Assembly (NCBI GenBank): GCA_022495995.1
Contig: JAFEMH010005424.1
Coordinates: 99,501-163,500 of the forward strand
Direction of reading: 5' to 3'
DNA from: Adenophora triphylla var. japonica
Lineage: Eukaryota > Streptophyta > Magnoliopsida > Asterales > Campanulaceae
Length of the DNA stretch: 64,000 nucleotides
Below the pieces are notes generated by a model. It saw only the letters and a program-made list of their open reading frames with translations, searched no databases and was not told where the DNA came from. A program made the position numbers and the translations under genes. Below are positions 9,986 through 20,757 of this stretch, piece after piece; the first letter of the stretch is position 1, and every line of letters begins with the position of its first letter.

Positions 9986-11025
9986 TGTAGACACCCCATT
10001 CTGAACCAATAATTCATGATTACACTACTCTTCGTCTCTCTTTTGTGTTTTGATGAAAGCACATTAGTTTCGTCATGTTTCGTTAAGTTTCTAACTAACC
10101 TCGTTAGTTTTGGACCTAACTGACTAACGGAATAAACTGAAGAGGACAAAATAGTCATCAGACTAGATATCTCGCACGAGATATCATATCTCGCGCGAGA
10201 TATCCCCTCGACAGGATGTGCAGAAATCACTCTCCTTCTCCGTTTCAACCTCTTTTCTTGATAAACCTCATCTAATCCGGTTCTCCAATCAGAATTGAGT
10301 TCTGGAAGCTTCCTAGGAGTGTTTTACCTCTCCACCTCTACCTCCTAAACCCCTATAAATACTTGGTGACTTCCACTGTTTCAAAGGTCCAGAATTTCAC
10401 ACAACACACACAATTTGTTGGTTTCTTTCCACGAAAGACTCCTTCAAATCACTCACAAATAACTCCTAAATTCGTCCTTCAACCACGTTGATTGACGAAC
10501 ATCAAGGCTCAAGCCTAGCATCAAGGCGAAGCTCTGTCCGCATCAAGATTTGACTCTCAACTTGAGTCGAAACTCTGCCCAAATCACTTCTCGATCGAGA
10601 AGACATCTTAGAACCACGTTCTAAATCAAACACTCCCCAAACGCTAGGTAAATTCCTATACTTTTACTTTCTTCTTCTTCTCAATCTCTCTATTGACTTT
10701 TAGAGTGGTGTAATCCCATCAAAAGGATTGGCCTAGAGTCCCTTCAATCGATGAAGGCGATCTCGAAGCGTACAATCCGACATTCATAATCAAGAAATTG
10801 ATTAGGGTTTTCTTGTTCTTTATTTTATTAGTAATTAAAAAGATTGATAATACTCAATTGGCAAGACCGATCTCCGGATTGGGTGGAATGGATGCTCCTC
10901 GACCTACCCATTCGATAACTTAACCCCCGAACCCTCAAATCTCTTTTTAAGGTTTTTCTTATTGTTTTCCTAAATAAATAATAAGTGGCGACTCTGTTAT
11001 TCGAAAAAAATCACGCATCGCTACA
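9986..11025 (+). repeat. 5' LTR of the gag-only retrotransposon
   Basis: 1040 bp, TGT...ACA. It contains two adjacent palindromes at 10166-10203 (centred on CTCGCACGAG and CTCGCGCGAG) and a TATAAATA at about 10353-10360 that may be the LTR promoter. Confidence 0.93.
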
Positions 11026-11046
11026 GTGGCGACTCTGCTGGGGACA
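11026..11046 (+). other. Putative primer-binding site
   Basis: GTGGCGACTCTGCTGGGGAC directly follows the 5' LTR, in the expected place for a tRNA primer-binding site. The matching tRNA was not determined. Confidence 0.65.
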
Positions 11047-11178
11047 ATTAATTAAGAGGGTTAGACTTGCGTTACAATTGAGTATTATCAATCTTTTTAT
11101 TTTCTGTAAAAATTCTGATTTTTCTGAATTTTTTTGGAATTTTTCGGCACTGTTTTCAAAAAAAACTGTTCGAATACT

Positions 11179-12350
11179 TATCCCGCGCGAGATATACTAA
11201 TCTCGCGCGAGATTAGTACACGGCAAAAACAAACGCCCTTCCACTATTCCTTTGGCGGCGGTGGCAGTACAAGTATAATAATAATGAAAAAAAAAGGGGG
11301 GCTTTGTTTGTTGTTAACTTTGCTCCACGTTGACCAAGACTAAGCACAAAATTTTCTTTGGGCAGTTGACTTTTCTATAAGTTAAACTGGAACCATATCA
11401 AAAAAAAAAAAAACAAAAATCAAAAATCGAAAACAGTTTCAAAAATTTTCAAATAAAAATTCAGAAAAATCAAAAATAAATATTATTTTGCTTGTGCTAA
11501 CTTTGCAGGGTAGAATAATTTTAATTACTCGAACTATATACCTGCGTGTGATTGGTTATTTAATTTAAAGTCCGGTCCATGAAGAATTCGGGAGTTGTAA
11601 TTTAAATTAATTTATCTCTCGCTCTATCTCTTTAAGTGGAACTACGACGGCCTGAGTCTCCCTAAATTGGGAAAAACGTAGGCAACCACTTGGTGCGGCC
11701 ATTATCTGTTTTCTTTCGTTTTCAAAAAAAAAAACTTTCTATTTTACTCTATCACCTAGATTGAACTATCACACACGCGCACTCATACTATAACTGTCAT
11801 TGCACTACATACCCTCTATAAACCCGGGACCCACACTAAGGACGGATGACGGTAACCACCTAGTCGCCGGTCTCTCCGAAGTTGGATCATCCCACTCCGC
11901 GTATTCAATCCACCTAGATTGTCATATCGCGGGGAGCCTAGCCTTCCACCGCATCGCCACATATCATGTAGATTGACTTTTTAAGACACTCCTTGACCGG
12001 TCGGTTTGATCTTGGAGTCCTTGTAATCCCTTGTCAAGATCGTTTTGTGCAATAATCCACGGAAAAGAAATCAATAAATTGTCGCTTCGGAATTGTCCCT
12101 TCGGAAACGTCCCTACGGTTGACCCTTCGGATTTGGCCCTAAAAAGAGAAAATTTTCTCATCAAAATTATTGCACAATACTTGATGTTACTTTGGATTAC
12201 TCCGACCCCTAGGTCCCTAGGTTTGGTTCTTGAACTTTAGAAACCCCCAAAACGGATTTTCTGTCCGACCAAAATTAGGATTAAAATCAGAAAATTGTGA
12301 CTTTCCGTGGTGACGTCTCGCGCGAGACTACTTGTCTCGTACGAGATAAG
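11179..12350. repeat. CTCGCGCGAG palindromes in the untranslated leader
   Basis: Further palindromes related to those in the LTR occur at about 11179-11214 (CGCGCGAGATATACTAATCT region) and about 12312-12347 (CTCGCGCGAGACTACTTGTC region). The leader between the 5' LTR and gag otherwise shows no coding potential. Confidence 0.7.
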
Positions 12351-12488
12351 TGTTCGTTCTTTTCGTGTTTTGGCCAAAACCTTCAAACCTTCAAGCCTTC
12401 ATTCACCCCATTCAGCCGACTTGTTGGGACTCGATCATGGTTTAACACGGTTGCTACACGTCTAGGTTCTTCGCCAAAGCTCGACACG

Positions 12489-13853
12489 ATGTCTGCTTCT
12501 CCTTCTACCACCGAGACCGATTTCAACGATGCTAAGGTCCAACTCATCGAAGCCATGACTAGGTTGGATGAACAAAGTAAGCAAATTGATGAGCAAAACG
12601 CCCAAATGGCCGCCCTCATGAAAGAACTCCACGAATTGAAAGTCAAGAAAGGCAGAAAACAAAAGTAGAAAGTGGAATCCTCCTCCGACGAAGAGGAATC
12701 CTACATCAAAGTGAATAGAAAAACCAAGAAGTCAAGCAAGAAAAAGGAAGAATCCGATTCATCCTCTTCCTCATCATCCTTCGATGACGAAGGACATACC
12801 TCCAAGGGCACTAAAACCAAGAAAGAAGGCAGTGGTGAAACTACTAAACTTGGTGACCATGTTACTAAGAACTACCTCGAAAAGAAGCTTGCAACTCTTG
12901 ACACTTCCAAAGGGTCATTCGTTCCATTTGATCCCGATGCTCTTCAACAATCCATCACTAAGTTTCCTCGCAAGTACAAGACACCCGATATCGCCAAGTT
13001 CAATGGTACTACCTGTCCTCGAGCTCATGTTGAGACCTACACTTGGGCCATGCTTCCAATGGGCGTTGATAACACAATCTTGGCCCAATGCTTTCCTCAA
13101 ACTTTAGAAGGTGCTGTAAGGGATTGGTACATGTCTCTTCCTACGACTACAAGACTTGATTGGTCATCCGCATGTTTGGTCTTCCAAAGACAGTTTGAAG
13201 ACAACTCCACCTACCGCCCTACTAGGAGGGATCTTGAACAAACCAAACAACATGCCAATGAGTCCTTTGCTGAATTTGCTAGAAGATGGAGACTCAAACT
13301 CACTGAAATCGTCGAAAGGCCTGCTCTCAAAGAGCAAATCCACATCTTCCTTCAATGCCTTCGTGATGAATTTCAAGAGAAGCTCGCCGGTAACTACTTT
13401 CCTAGTTTCAATGAACTCCTCGAGTCCGGAATTAGGGTTGACGACTTTCTAAAAAGCAAAAAGAAGGAAAGTACTTTCCGCTACAACAAACCCGCTACAA
13501 GTAAGGATGCTTCAGTCAACGCCATTGCAGTCAACCGCTCCAACACCGGAAAGTATTCTGCTGTCCCTCCTCCCGAAAAGAAAAAGAGGCACTACGACAA
13601 AATTGAAGGAATCACTCAAGAAGAACTCTTCGATGTGCTTGTCCAGAATGAAAAAATCAAACCAAGGGAAGGTGGTCCTCCGAAGGATATGGGTCCGAAT
13701 CATGCTCATCACTTATTCTGCAAGTACCACAACTTCACCGGCCACGACACCAACTCTTGCCACCACTTGAAGGACATCATCCAAGATCTCTTTGACAATG
13801 GAGATCTAGAACGTCCCAACGTCATCACCAATCCTCTCCCTCGTACTCCATGA
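12489..13853 (+). pseudogene. Retrotransposon gag with an in-frame amber stop
   Basis: Forms the structural capsid protein of the element. The ATG at 12489 opens a frame of 454 sense codons broken only by TAG at 12666-12668 (codon 60). Codons 14-58 are a probable coiled coil (LDEQSKQIDEQNAQMAALMK). A Ser/Asp/Lys-rich linker follows, then a typical retrotransposon gag core (AVRDWYMSL, ESFAEFARRWRLKL). Near 13719-13760 lies a Cys/His cluster (CKYHNFTGHDTNSC) resembling a degenerate zinc knuckle. The rest of the frame is intact, so the stop is recent or suppressed. No pol follows. Confidence 0.88.
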
Positions 13854-16461
13854 AGAAAATGAAGCTCCGAGAAGAAAAGTTGCACTTACCACTTTGGGGC
13901 TACCACTATCCTCTCCCTTTCTCCTTTGATAGAAGTAGATTAGATTTTAAATTTCCAAGTATAAACTCGAAGAGTCGTTCTGTCTTTCTAGTACTCCTCA
14001 CCTCCTCTAGTTTGTGTCTTCTAAACTATCGAGTCTGTTCTTAAATTTCTCAATAAATTAAAGTAATTTCTTTTCCTAAACACTTTTCCTAAGGTTATTC
14101 TACCTCATGAATATCATTCAACTCATGCAAAATAATGGACCTTTCATTCCCTAAATCATCGCAAAAATAGAAACTTCTAAGTGATTTTAAAAAGCAAGTT
14201 ATCATTAGGAGGCTTAAGGGCTAAACATTACCCGTACTGAAAGTCAAAGGTCAACAAACGAAGAAAGACGAAGGTGCTGCTATCAACATTCATCCCAAGA
14301 AGAGTGGGGCTACTCAACTCAAGGCTTTGAGAGTACAAAAATAAATAAAAAGCTCGCTAGGTCGAAACTCCTCAATTCGTCCTAGGCAAAAATAGAGCAT
14401 CGAAAAAAAAAAAAAAAAAAAAAAGAAAGAAAAACTCTCAAGCCTTCATCGCCCCACAACAAGGATGGAATTTCAACAAAGACAAGAAGGACTCTCCCAC
14501 AAAGAAGAGGAGTCAAGAGATATCAACAAAAGAAAAGAGGATTCCTCAATATCCTCCTACCTCAAGTGAAGAAGACTTTCAGTATCAAGAAAAATGTTTA
14601 CCCATAAGTCATACTAATGATTGGCTTTCTTCTCAAACTTATTTAGAAACTTCTAGATGATACACGGTTCATTAAAAGGTAGAACAACTTTTCTAGATCC
14701 TTGAGCCAAGTAACGTTTCTTGTTGAGTCTAGGGGCTTCCTGTTAGCCACTCTCATACACACTCTTGAAATCCAAGCATCAAAACTGGGGCTTCCTCACC
14801 TTTCCTCCCCCAGTCAATCTCTACTTCAACTCTTCAAAATAATCAAATCTGCATTAGGGGCTTTCCTCTTTGTTTCTCACTCTCATCATTAGAGAATACA
14901 CTTCTCCAAAGAATCAATGCTTGGATCACCTTCCAATGAATAGAGTCCGTCTCTCCTAAACTAACTTGAGAACTCATTTATCTCTCCTCAATAAGATTTT
15001 CTCTCTCTAAGTTCTCTTCGAGTTACATACTATTCAAAAAAAAATGAAAAAAAAAAGACGCAAAAGAGATGCCCGCTAGATTGAAAACCCGAAAGGGCGG
15101 TCTAGGCAAAAACCAGGGTGCGCACTAAAAAAAAAAATCAAAGGGCAAAGGGAGAGTATTCTTCAAATTCTTCTTCATCGGACATCATTCGATCTTCTTC
15201 AAATTAAACCAACAAGGAGAGTCTTCTTCGATCACCTTCAAATCAAGAGAGCAGACTCACAAGCCTGTTCACAAAGTCATCTACCACTTGCAAGCAACCT
15301 GGGGCTTGAGACACCAAAGGGCCTTGGACATAAAGCCATTACGACAGTCGACAGATTTGTAGTCGTTTGCCTCCTAGAAACACGACTCAAAGGAGAAGTA
15401 AGAATGAAAATTCTCAACAGACCTAGATGTGTTCACACAAGGATACTCATCGAACGAAATTCTACAACAATACAACCTCGCTGACTAGCAACAGATTCTG
15501 CAAAGCCTGATTGGGTCCCAACTTGTCAAACACAAGTTCACTCATATAGTTCACCCATCTCAAATACAAATCCATACAAATGTCCCTACATTTCCATATA
15601 CCATATACTCATACATAAACTCAACACCAAAATGACCGACCGGCCATTTACACGAACAGACGTGTGCACCACCACGTAAGTCCAGTTAAACAACTAAAAT
15701 CTGGAAAATCTACTTGGAATCTTTATGTGCTGACAGGTACAGAAAGGTAAGAATCATCCGGGTCTATCCGAGACCATTATGCATATATCCTTGCATTACA
15801 GAGGCCGACAGAACCTTCATCTCAACCGATAACTTCAAGTCCGTGACCTCGGCAACAACTTCAAAGTCTGTGATGGCAGCAAACCTCAAGTCCGTGACCT
15901 CGGCGACACCAGCAAAGTCTGTGACGGCAGCAACTTCAAGACCGTGACCTCGGCGACAACTTCAAAGTTCATGACGGCAAAGAAACTTCAAGTCCGTGAC
16001 CTCGGCGACAACTTCAAAGTCTCATGACGGCAAAGAACTTCAAGTCCGTGACCTCGCAACAACTTCAAAGTCTGACGGCAAAGAAACTTCAAGTCCGTGA
16101 CCTCGGCAACGTCAACAAAGTCCGTGACCTCGGCAACAACAACGGCAACGCGCAACCTCGGGCGGCGCACTTTAACAAGTTCATTAACAAACCGGGTATC
16201 ATCAGAATTGGGTCAAGTCCTTGATTCCTCAGTATGATTTTACCTTTTCAAAAAAAAAAAAAATCCCTCCTCAATTTTCAAAAATGCTTTTCAAAATACC
16301 TAAAATAGCCTTTTTAGTGTTTTGGAGTCGAACTACGTTTGGTCCGATTCTCTCTTAGAGATACGTAGGCAGCTCGTGCGGCACGACCATCCCAATGTTC
16401 GTAATGATGTCTTTCTATCGACGACACTTCTTCTTTCATAAGACCTGTCGCCGAGGGGCTC
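13854..16461. other. Non-coding 3' interior of the gag-only element
   Basis: No reverse transcriptase, integrase or protease signature in any frame. It contains several poly-A tracts (about 14404-14424, 15043-15057, 15126-15139, 16250-16261) and a tandem array at 15836-16140. It probably holds packaging and polypurine signals; GCCGAGGGGCTC just before 16462 is the likely polypurine tract. Confidence 0.75.
15836..16140 (+). repeat. Degenerate tandem array (CCGTGACCTCGGCAACAACT units)
   Basis: About eight imperfect units alternating CAAGTCCGTGACCTCGGC with AAAGTCTGTGACGGCAGC-like segments, with varied unit lengths and small deletions. It is a minisatellite inside the 3' untranslated part of the retrotransposon, a position where many plant Gypsy elements carry tandem arrays. 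Confidence 0.85.
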
Positions 16462-17500
16462 TGTAGACACCCCATTCCGAACCAATAATTCATGATTACA
16501 CTACTCTTCGTCTCTCTTTTGTGTTTTGATGAAAGCACATTAGTTTCGTCATGTTTCGTTAAGTTTCTAACTAACCTCGTTAGTTTTGGACCTAACTGAC
16601 TAACGGAATAAACTGAAGAGGACAAAATAGTCATCAGACTAGATATCTCGCACGAGATATCATATCTCGCGCGAGATATCCCCTCGACAGATGTGCGTAA
16701 ATCACTCTCCTTCTCCGTTTCAACCTCTTTTCTTGATAAACCTCATCTAATCCGGTTCTCCAATCAGAATTGAGTTCTGGAAGCTTCCTAGGAGTGTTTT
16801 ACCTCTCCACCTCTACCTCTTAAACCCCTATAAATACTTGGTGACTTTCACTGTTTCAAAGGTCCAGAATTCCACACAACACACGCAATTTGTTGGTTTC
16901 TCTCCACGAAAGACTCCTTCAAATCACTCACAAATAACTCCTAAATTCGTCCTTCAACCACGTTGATTGACGAACATCAAGGCTCAAGCCTAGCATCAAG
17001 GCGAAGCTCTGCCCGCATCAAGATTTGACTCTCAACTTGAGTCGAAACTCTGCCCAAATCACTTCTCGATCGAGAAGACATCTTAGAACCACGTTCTAAA
17101 TCAAACACTCCCCAAACGCTAGGTAAATTCCTATACTTTTACTTTCTTCTTCTTCTCAATCTCTCTATTGACTTTTAGAGTAGTGTAATCCCATCAAAAG
17201 GATTGGCCTAGAGTCCCTTCAATCGATGAAGGCGATCTCGAAGCGTACAATCCGACATTCCTAATCAAGAAATTGATTAGGGTTTTCTTGTTCTTTATTT
17301 TATTAGTAATTAAAAAGATTGATAATACTCAATTGGCAAGACCGATCTCCGGATTGGGTGGAATGGATGCTCCTCGACCTACCCATTCGATAACTTAACC
17401 CCCGAACCCTCAAATCTCTTTTTAAGGTTTTTCTTATTGTTTTCCTAAATAAATAATAAGTGGCGACTCTGTTATTCGAAAAAAATCACGCATCGCTACA
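16462..17500 (+). repeat. 3' LTR of the gag-only retrotransposon
   Basis: 1039 bp, about 99% identical to the 5' LTR by eye. It retains the double palindrome at about 16641-16679 and ends CGCTACA before the GACTG duplication. Confidence 0.93.
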
Positions 17501-17707
17501 GACTGAAAGGAATTTCGAGCGGGGAAGGGAAGCCGCCGGCTATTTCGGCGATCGGACGACGGGTCAACCCGATCGTTTTGGTGGAGGAAAATGAACCTAA
17601 GGAATGGGTTGCGCAGGTGGAAACCGGTGTGCTCATTATTTTCGTTTCCATGCCTCGTGGCGGTAACGTTCAGGTAAAGCTTTCTGCAAATTTGTTTTTG
17701 TCTTCAT

Positions 17708-18696
17708 CAGTGTTCTAAAAAGCGCTAGGCGGCGGAGTCGGGCCTAGCGCCCAGAGACATAAGCGGGGCTGAGACGGGGCCGAAAAATTAGACAAATTTT
17801 AAATATATTTCATAAATTTATATACTCCCTCCGTCTCATTTGAAGGTCTCATTTGAAGCTTCACCTTTTGCCAAAACGGGTGTCCCGTTAAAAGCTTCAC
17901 CTCTCCTAAAATGAACATTTTATATTATTATTCCACCCACTAATTATCTCTCCTACTTTACTTTTATACTCACAACACTAATCAATTCACTATTTCCTAC
18001 CACACTTTCTCTTTCCAACTTCACTTTTCATACTCAAAATACTTACTCCACTAACTTTTTCTTAATTCTCGTGCGACCTTCAAAATGGTGAAGGTTTAAA
18101 TGGGACAGAGGGAGTATATATCTAAAAAATAGTGCCACTTATTTTTATTATTTGTCAAAAATAAATAATATTTTTATACAAAATAAAAAATCTAATATTA
18201 AGATGCTATTTATTTATCAAAAATAAAAAAAATTAGCCTTGGCCTTGCCTTGGCTCGGCCGTGGCCTCGCCTTGACTGGCCTTGAGGATATCCCACGATT
18301 CCCACATCGAAAGCAAATGAAAGTAAATGGCCTTGTTGGCTCGGCGTCTTGGCCTTGGCTCGGTCGTGGCCTTGGCCTTGGCTGGCCTTGCCTTGACAGA
18401 ATCTCACATGGGAAAGAAAAAGAAACTAAAATGTTGCCTTGGCTATATAATGAGACTGAAGGAAGCAAAGGGGTTAGCATGTATCATCCATTGGGCTTGA
18501 AGGCTATTGGGCTTGGCTTTGGGCAATTGGGCTTGGGTAAATTATTTCCAAACCATCGCCTAGTCAACGTCTAGGTCCGCCTAGTCAACGCCTAATCCCG
18601 CCTAACGCTGCCGACGCCTAATTTGACCGATTTGCTAAAAGGCGCGGTGTTTGGTCAGCGCCTATGAAGCCGCCTAGGCCGCGTTTTAGAACACTG
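17708..18696. mobile_element. hAT-type non-autonomous element
   Basis: Inverted ends CAGTGTTCTAAAA (with AAGCGCTAGGCGGC next on the left, matched by GCCGCCTAGGCCGCG on the right) and an exact 8-bp duplication GTCTTCAT at 17700-17707 and 18697-18704. Length 989 bp including a nested MITE. The right half has CTTGGC-rich repeats also seen at 37930-38150. No transposase frame. Confidence 0.9.
17825..18114. mobile_element. Stowaway-like MITE nested in the hAT-type element
   Basis: Starts CTCCCTCCGTCTCATTTGAA and ends GGGACAGAGGGAG, flanked by TA. The second segment repeats TCTCATTTGAAG close to the left end. Confidence 0.85.
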
Positions 18697-18976
18697 GTCT
18701 TCATGTGCACTTTGTTTTTGAAGGTGTAATATGTTATGCTTTTCGTTAGATTTTTAATTGTTCATCCAAAATTACACCTGATTGCAACAAAAAGACAAAT
18801 TCAATAACCAACTTGTAACAAATGCAAATTCGATAACCAATTTAAACATCTCGACAAACTAAAGTAACTAAAATGCAATTTGCCCTTTATTTTATGAAAA
18901 GTTTATTCTTTATTTCAATAGTATTTTCATTAAAAGTATATAAAATTGTTATTTTTATAATATATTTAAATTATAA

Positions 18977-19232
18977 TCTCTCCGTCCCATAAAAAATTAC
19001 GCATTTATTGTTTCGCGCAAAAATTAAGGAATAATGTTATTAAAGTAGGAGTTGTGAGTGGGTAGGGGAGAGAAAGTGAGGTAGATAATAGTAAGTGAAT
19101 AATTGTTGTGAGTATGACAAGTGAGTCCCATGAATAAAGAAGTATTAAAAAGTTTCCTTTTTAGAAAAGTGTGACTTTTAAGTGGGACGTCCTAAATGGC
19201 AAAGTGGGTAAGGTTTCATGGGACGGAGGGAG
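18977..19232. mobile_element. Stowaway-like MITE
   Basis: Left CTCTCCGTCCCATAAAA and right ATGGGACGGAGGGAG, with the internal GAGAAAGTGAG...GAGTATGACAAGTGAG structure common to this family. Just outside the right end of the Pack-MULE. Confidence 0.8.
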
Positions 19233-19323
19233 TATTACTTTATATATTTCTACATAAATATGAAAACTTAATATTAAAGAGATTGATGAATCAATGAAAA
19301 TTATTAAAGTTGTTTAATTACTA

Positions 19324-19508
19324 CTCTCTCCATCCCAAAAACATGCCTCAAAATGATTTTTTAAAAAAACAAGTTTTAATTTACACTTGCATTCATGACG
19401 CAATATGATAGGATCATTAATGATTTTTATATACTTATGCTAAAACACTTATAATTCATAAAATTCTGAGAAGTACAAAAATGAAATATGTATCTTAATG
19501 GAGGAAGC
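19324..19508. mobile_element. Degenerate Stowaway-like MITE
   Basis: Left CTCTCTCCATCCCAAAAAC and a decayed right end (TTAATGGAGGAAG). Borders approximate. Confidence 0.55.
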
Positions 19509-20757
19509 ACAGTATAATTGAATTCAAACCATTACTTGTAACATTCTTAGCATGAACATTAAAGAGATTTTTACCAATAATTCCCTAATAGAAGATGGAA
19601 TTTATCAATAAAAACATAACATTTCATATTTTATCTTAGGGTCCAAAAGTCAAAATCAATTTTACCAATAAATTCTTAGCACCTTTTATCATATTTCAAA
19701 ATATTGAAACTGTCCATGTTCACTGATTTTCCATATTCTTTACTTATGTAACCCCTAAGTGCCATTCTTTTCTTAGTCATCTATAAACATAAAAAACAAC
19801 TTAATGTTTAAAACACGGAGTGAGAGTTACAACCGTTACACAATTATACAAATAATTGAGAAATATAATTTTCAGTTACCGGTCAATAATCAATGCAAAT
19901 ATTGAACAAACATTAAACACAAAAATACTGTGAAATATAATTCTCAATTTATAGGTTTAAATAGACAGTTGATTAATGAACACGGAATGAGAGTTACAAT
20001 GTCAAATGTATTAATCAAAACATCTTTCACACAATTAAATCAAAATCTCACAAGTTCACACCTAGACATGTAGGACCATCATCGGTCTATGTCATCACTG
20101 GTAAGTGAACAATGTAAGATTTTGTATTTAATTGTGTGAGAGGTGAAAAGACCATAAAATGCCGATGTAAAAACATCAACAACTATGAAATTTGTCCCAC
20201 AGTTGTTCCAAAATAATGATATAAATAACCGAGAAATCTATAACACCGTTGTAACATAAACCAACTCTAATCATGAACAACTGTGAAACCTATAAAACAT
20301 TAATGTGAAATAGAATTCTCAGTTTATAACATAAACCAACACAGTTATAATATAAATAAATTATATTTCATAGTTATTTATATAACTATGAAATAAAATT
20401 CACAGTTATTTACATCAAAACATGTGTCCAAGTTTAATGATAAATATTAGTTGTTCACCAAACACTAACCAAAATAACAGTTAAATACACATCACAATTC
20501 AAAAGTTTATCGGTTGTTTAAGCAAAATAACTATGAAATATACATTACATTTATTTCACAAACAATGCATAATGATGAATAAATGAGAAGTCTACAATAC
20601 AATTATGTCCACAAATAAAACATGAATAACACTACACAATTATTTAACAAACAATCATAAATAACTGATAAACCATACATACATTTAATAAATGAAATTT
20701 ATTAGTTGTTTCAATAAAATGCCTCGAAAAAATTGATAAATAGACTTCTCAGTTTAT
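19509..20757. repeat. AT-rich region of degenerate short repeats
   Basis: Recurrent variants of AACTATGAAATATAATTCTC, TTCTCAGTTTATA and TTTATCGGTTGTTTAA in both orientations, at irregular spacing. The same motifs continue at about 22980-23157 on the other side of the LINE, so the LINE was inserted into this repeat. Dense subterminal-type repeats could belong to a CACTA or other DNA transposon, but no ends were found. Confidence 0.55.
20023..20146. repeat. Hairpin with a loop shared with the inverted repeat centre at 25.4 kb
   Basis: Stem arms CACACAATTAAATCAAAATC (about 20029) and GATTTTGTATTTAATTGTGTG (about 20118-20138) flank a loop at 20061-20103. The loop matches, in reverse complement, 25403-25443 with one mismatch over 41 nt. 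Confidence 0.85.

Larger units (their letters stand above)
9986..17500 (+). mobile_element. Gag-only LTR retrotransposon (TR-GAG type, non-autonomous)
   Basis: LTRs 9986-11025 and 16462-17500 start TGTAGACACCCC, end CGCTACA, and are flanked by the 5-bp duplication GACTG (9981-9985, 17501-17505). By eye the LTRs differ at about eleven substitutions and one 1-bp indel in about 1040 bp, so insertion was recent. The interior holds a gag gene (12489-13853) and no protease, reverse transcriptase or integrase; the 2.6 kb after gag is non-coding with A-rich tracts and a tandem array. The gag resembles those of plant Ty3/Gypsy elements, so mobilisation probably used a Gypsy partner. It interrupts the BRX-like exon. 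Confidence 0.93.
9774..17673 (+). pseudogene. Captured BREVIS RADIX (BRX) family exon, split by an LTR retrotransposon
   Basis: The halves 9774-9985 and 17506-17673 form one exon bounded by an acceptor-like TTAG and a donor CAG/GTAAAG. The first half encodes IKDMALKASGVYLSCNPC, the conserved N-terminal BRX motif, then ERFRWSYRRT. After a one-base loss near 9929-9932 the frame shifts and continues into a segment like KELEARL. The second half gives the start of the first BRX domain (EWVAQVETGVLIIFVS then MPRGGN). Known BRX proteins are plant regulators with two BRX domains; here most of domain 1 and all of domain 2 are absent. The 5-bp GACTG target duplication of the LTR element separates the halves. 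Frameshift, truncation and a 7.5-kb insertion make this a pseudogene fragment. Confidence 0.9.
8564..18885. mobile_element. Mutator-like element (Pack-MULE) with captured BRX exon
   Basis: Both ends carry about 150-bp inverted repeats: 8564 begins GGGCAAATTGCATTTTA, and 18733-18885 is its reverse complement with modest divergence. Perfect 9-bp duplications TTTATTTTA flank it at 8555-8563 and 18886-18894, the length typical of Mutator-like elements. Inside is a BREVIS RADIX family exon with intron edges (9774-9985 and 17506-17673), and no transposase. The present 10.3 kb is inflated by a hAT-type element (8862-9696), an LTR retrotransposon (9986-17500) and another hAT-type element (17708-18696). 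Removing these leaves about 1 kb, a usual Pack-MULE size. Retained intron edges imply capture of genomic DNA, not cDNA. Confidence 0.88.

Noticed and set aside
15836..16140. A repetitive-protein gene in the tandem array
   Set aside because: Unit lengths vary and break every frame; it is a minisatellite in a retrotransposon.
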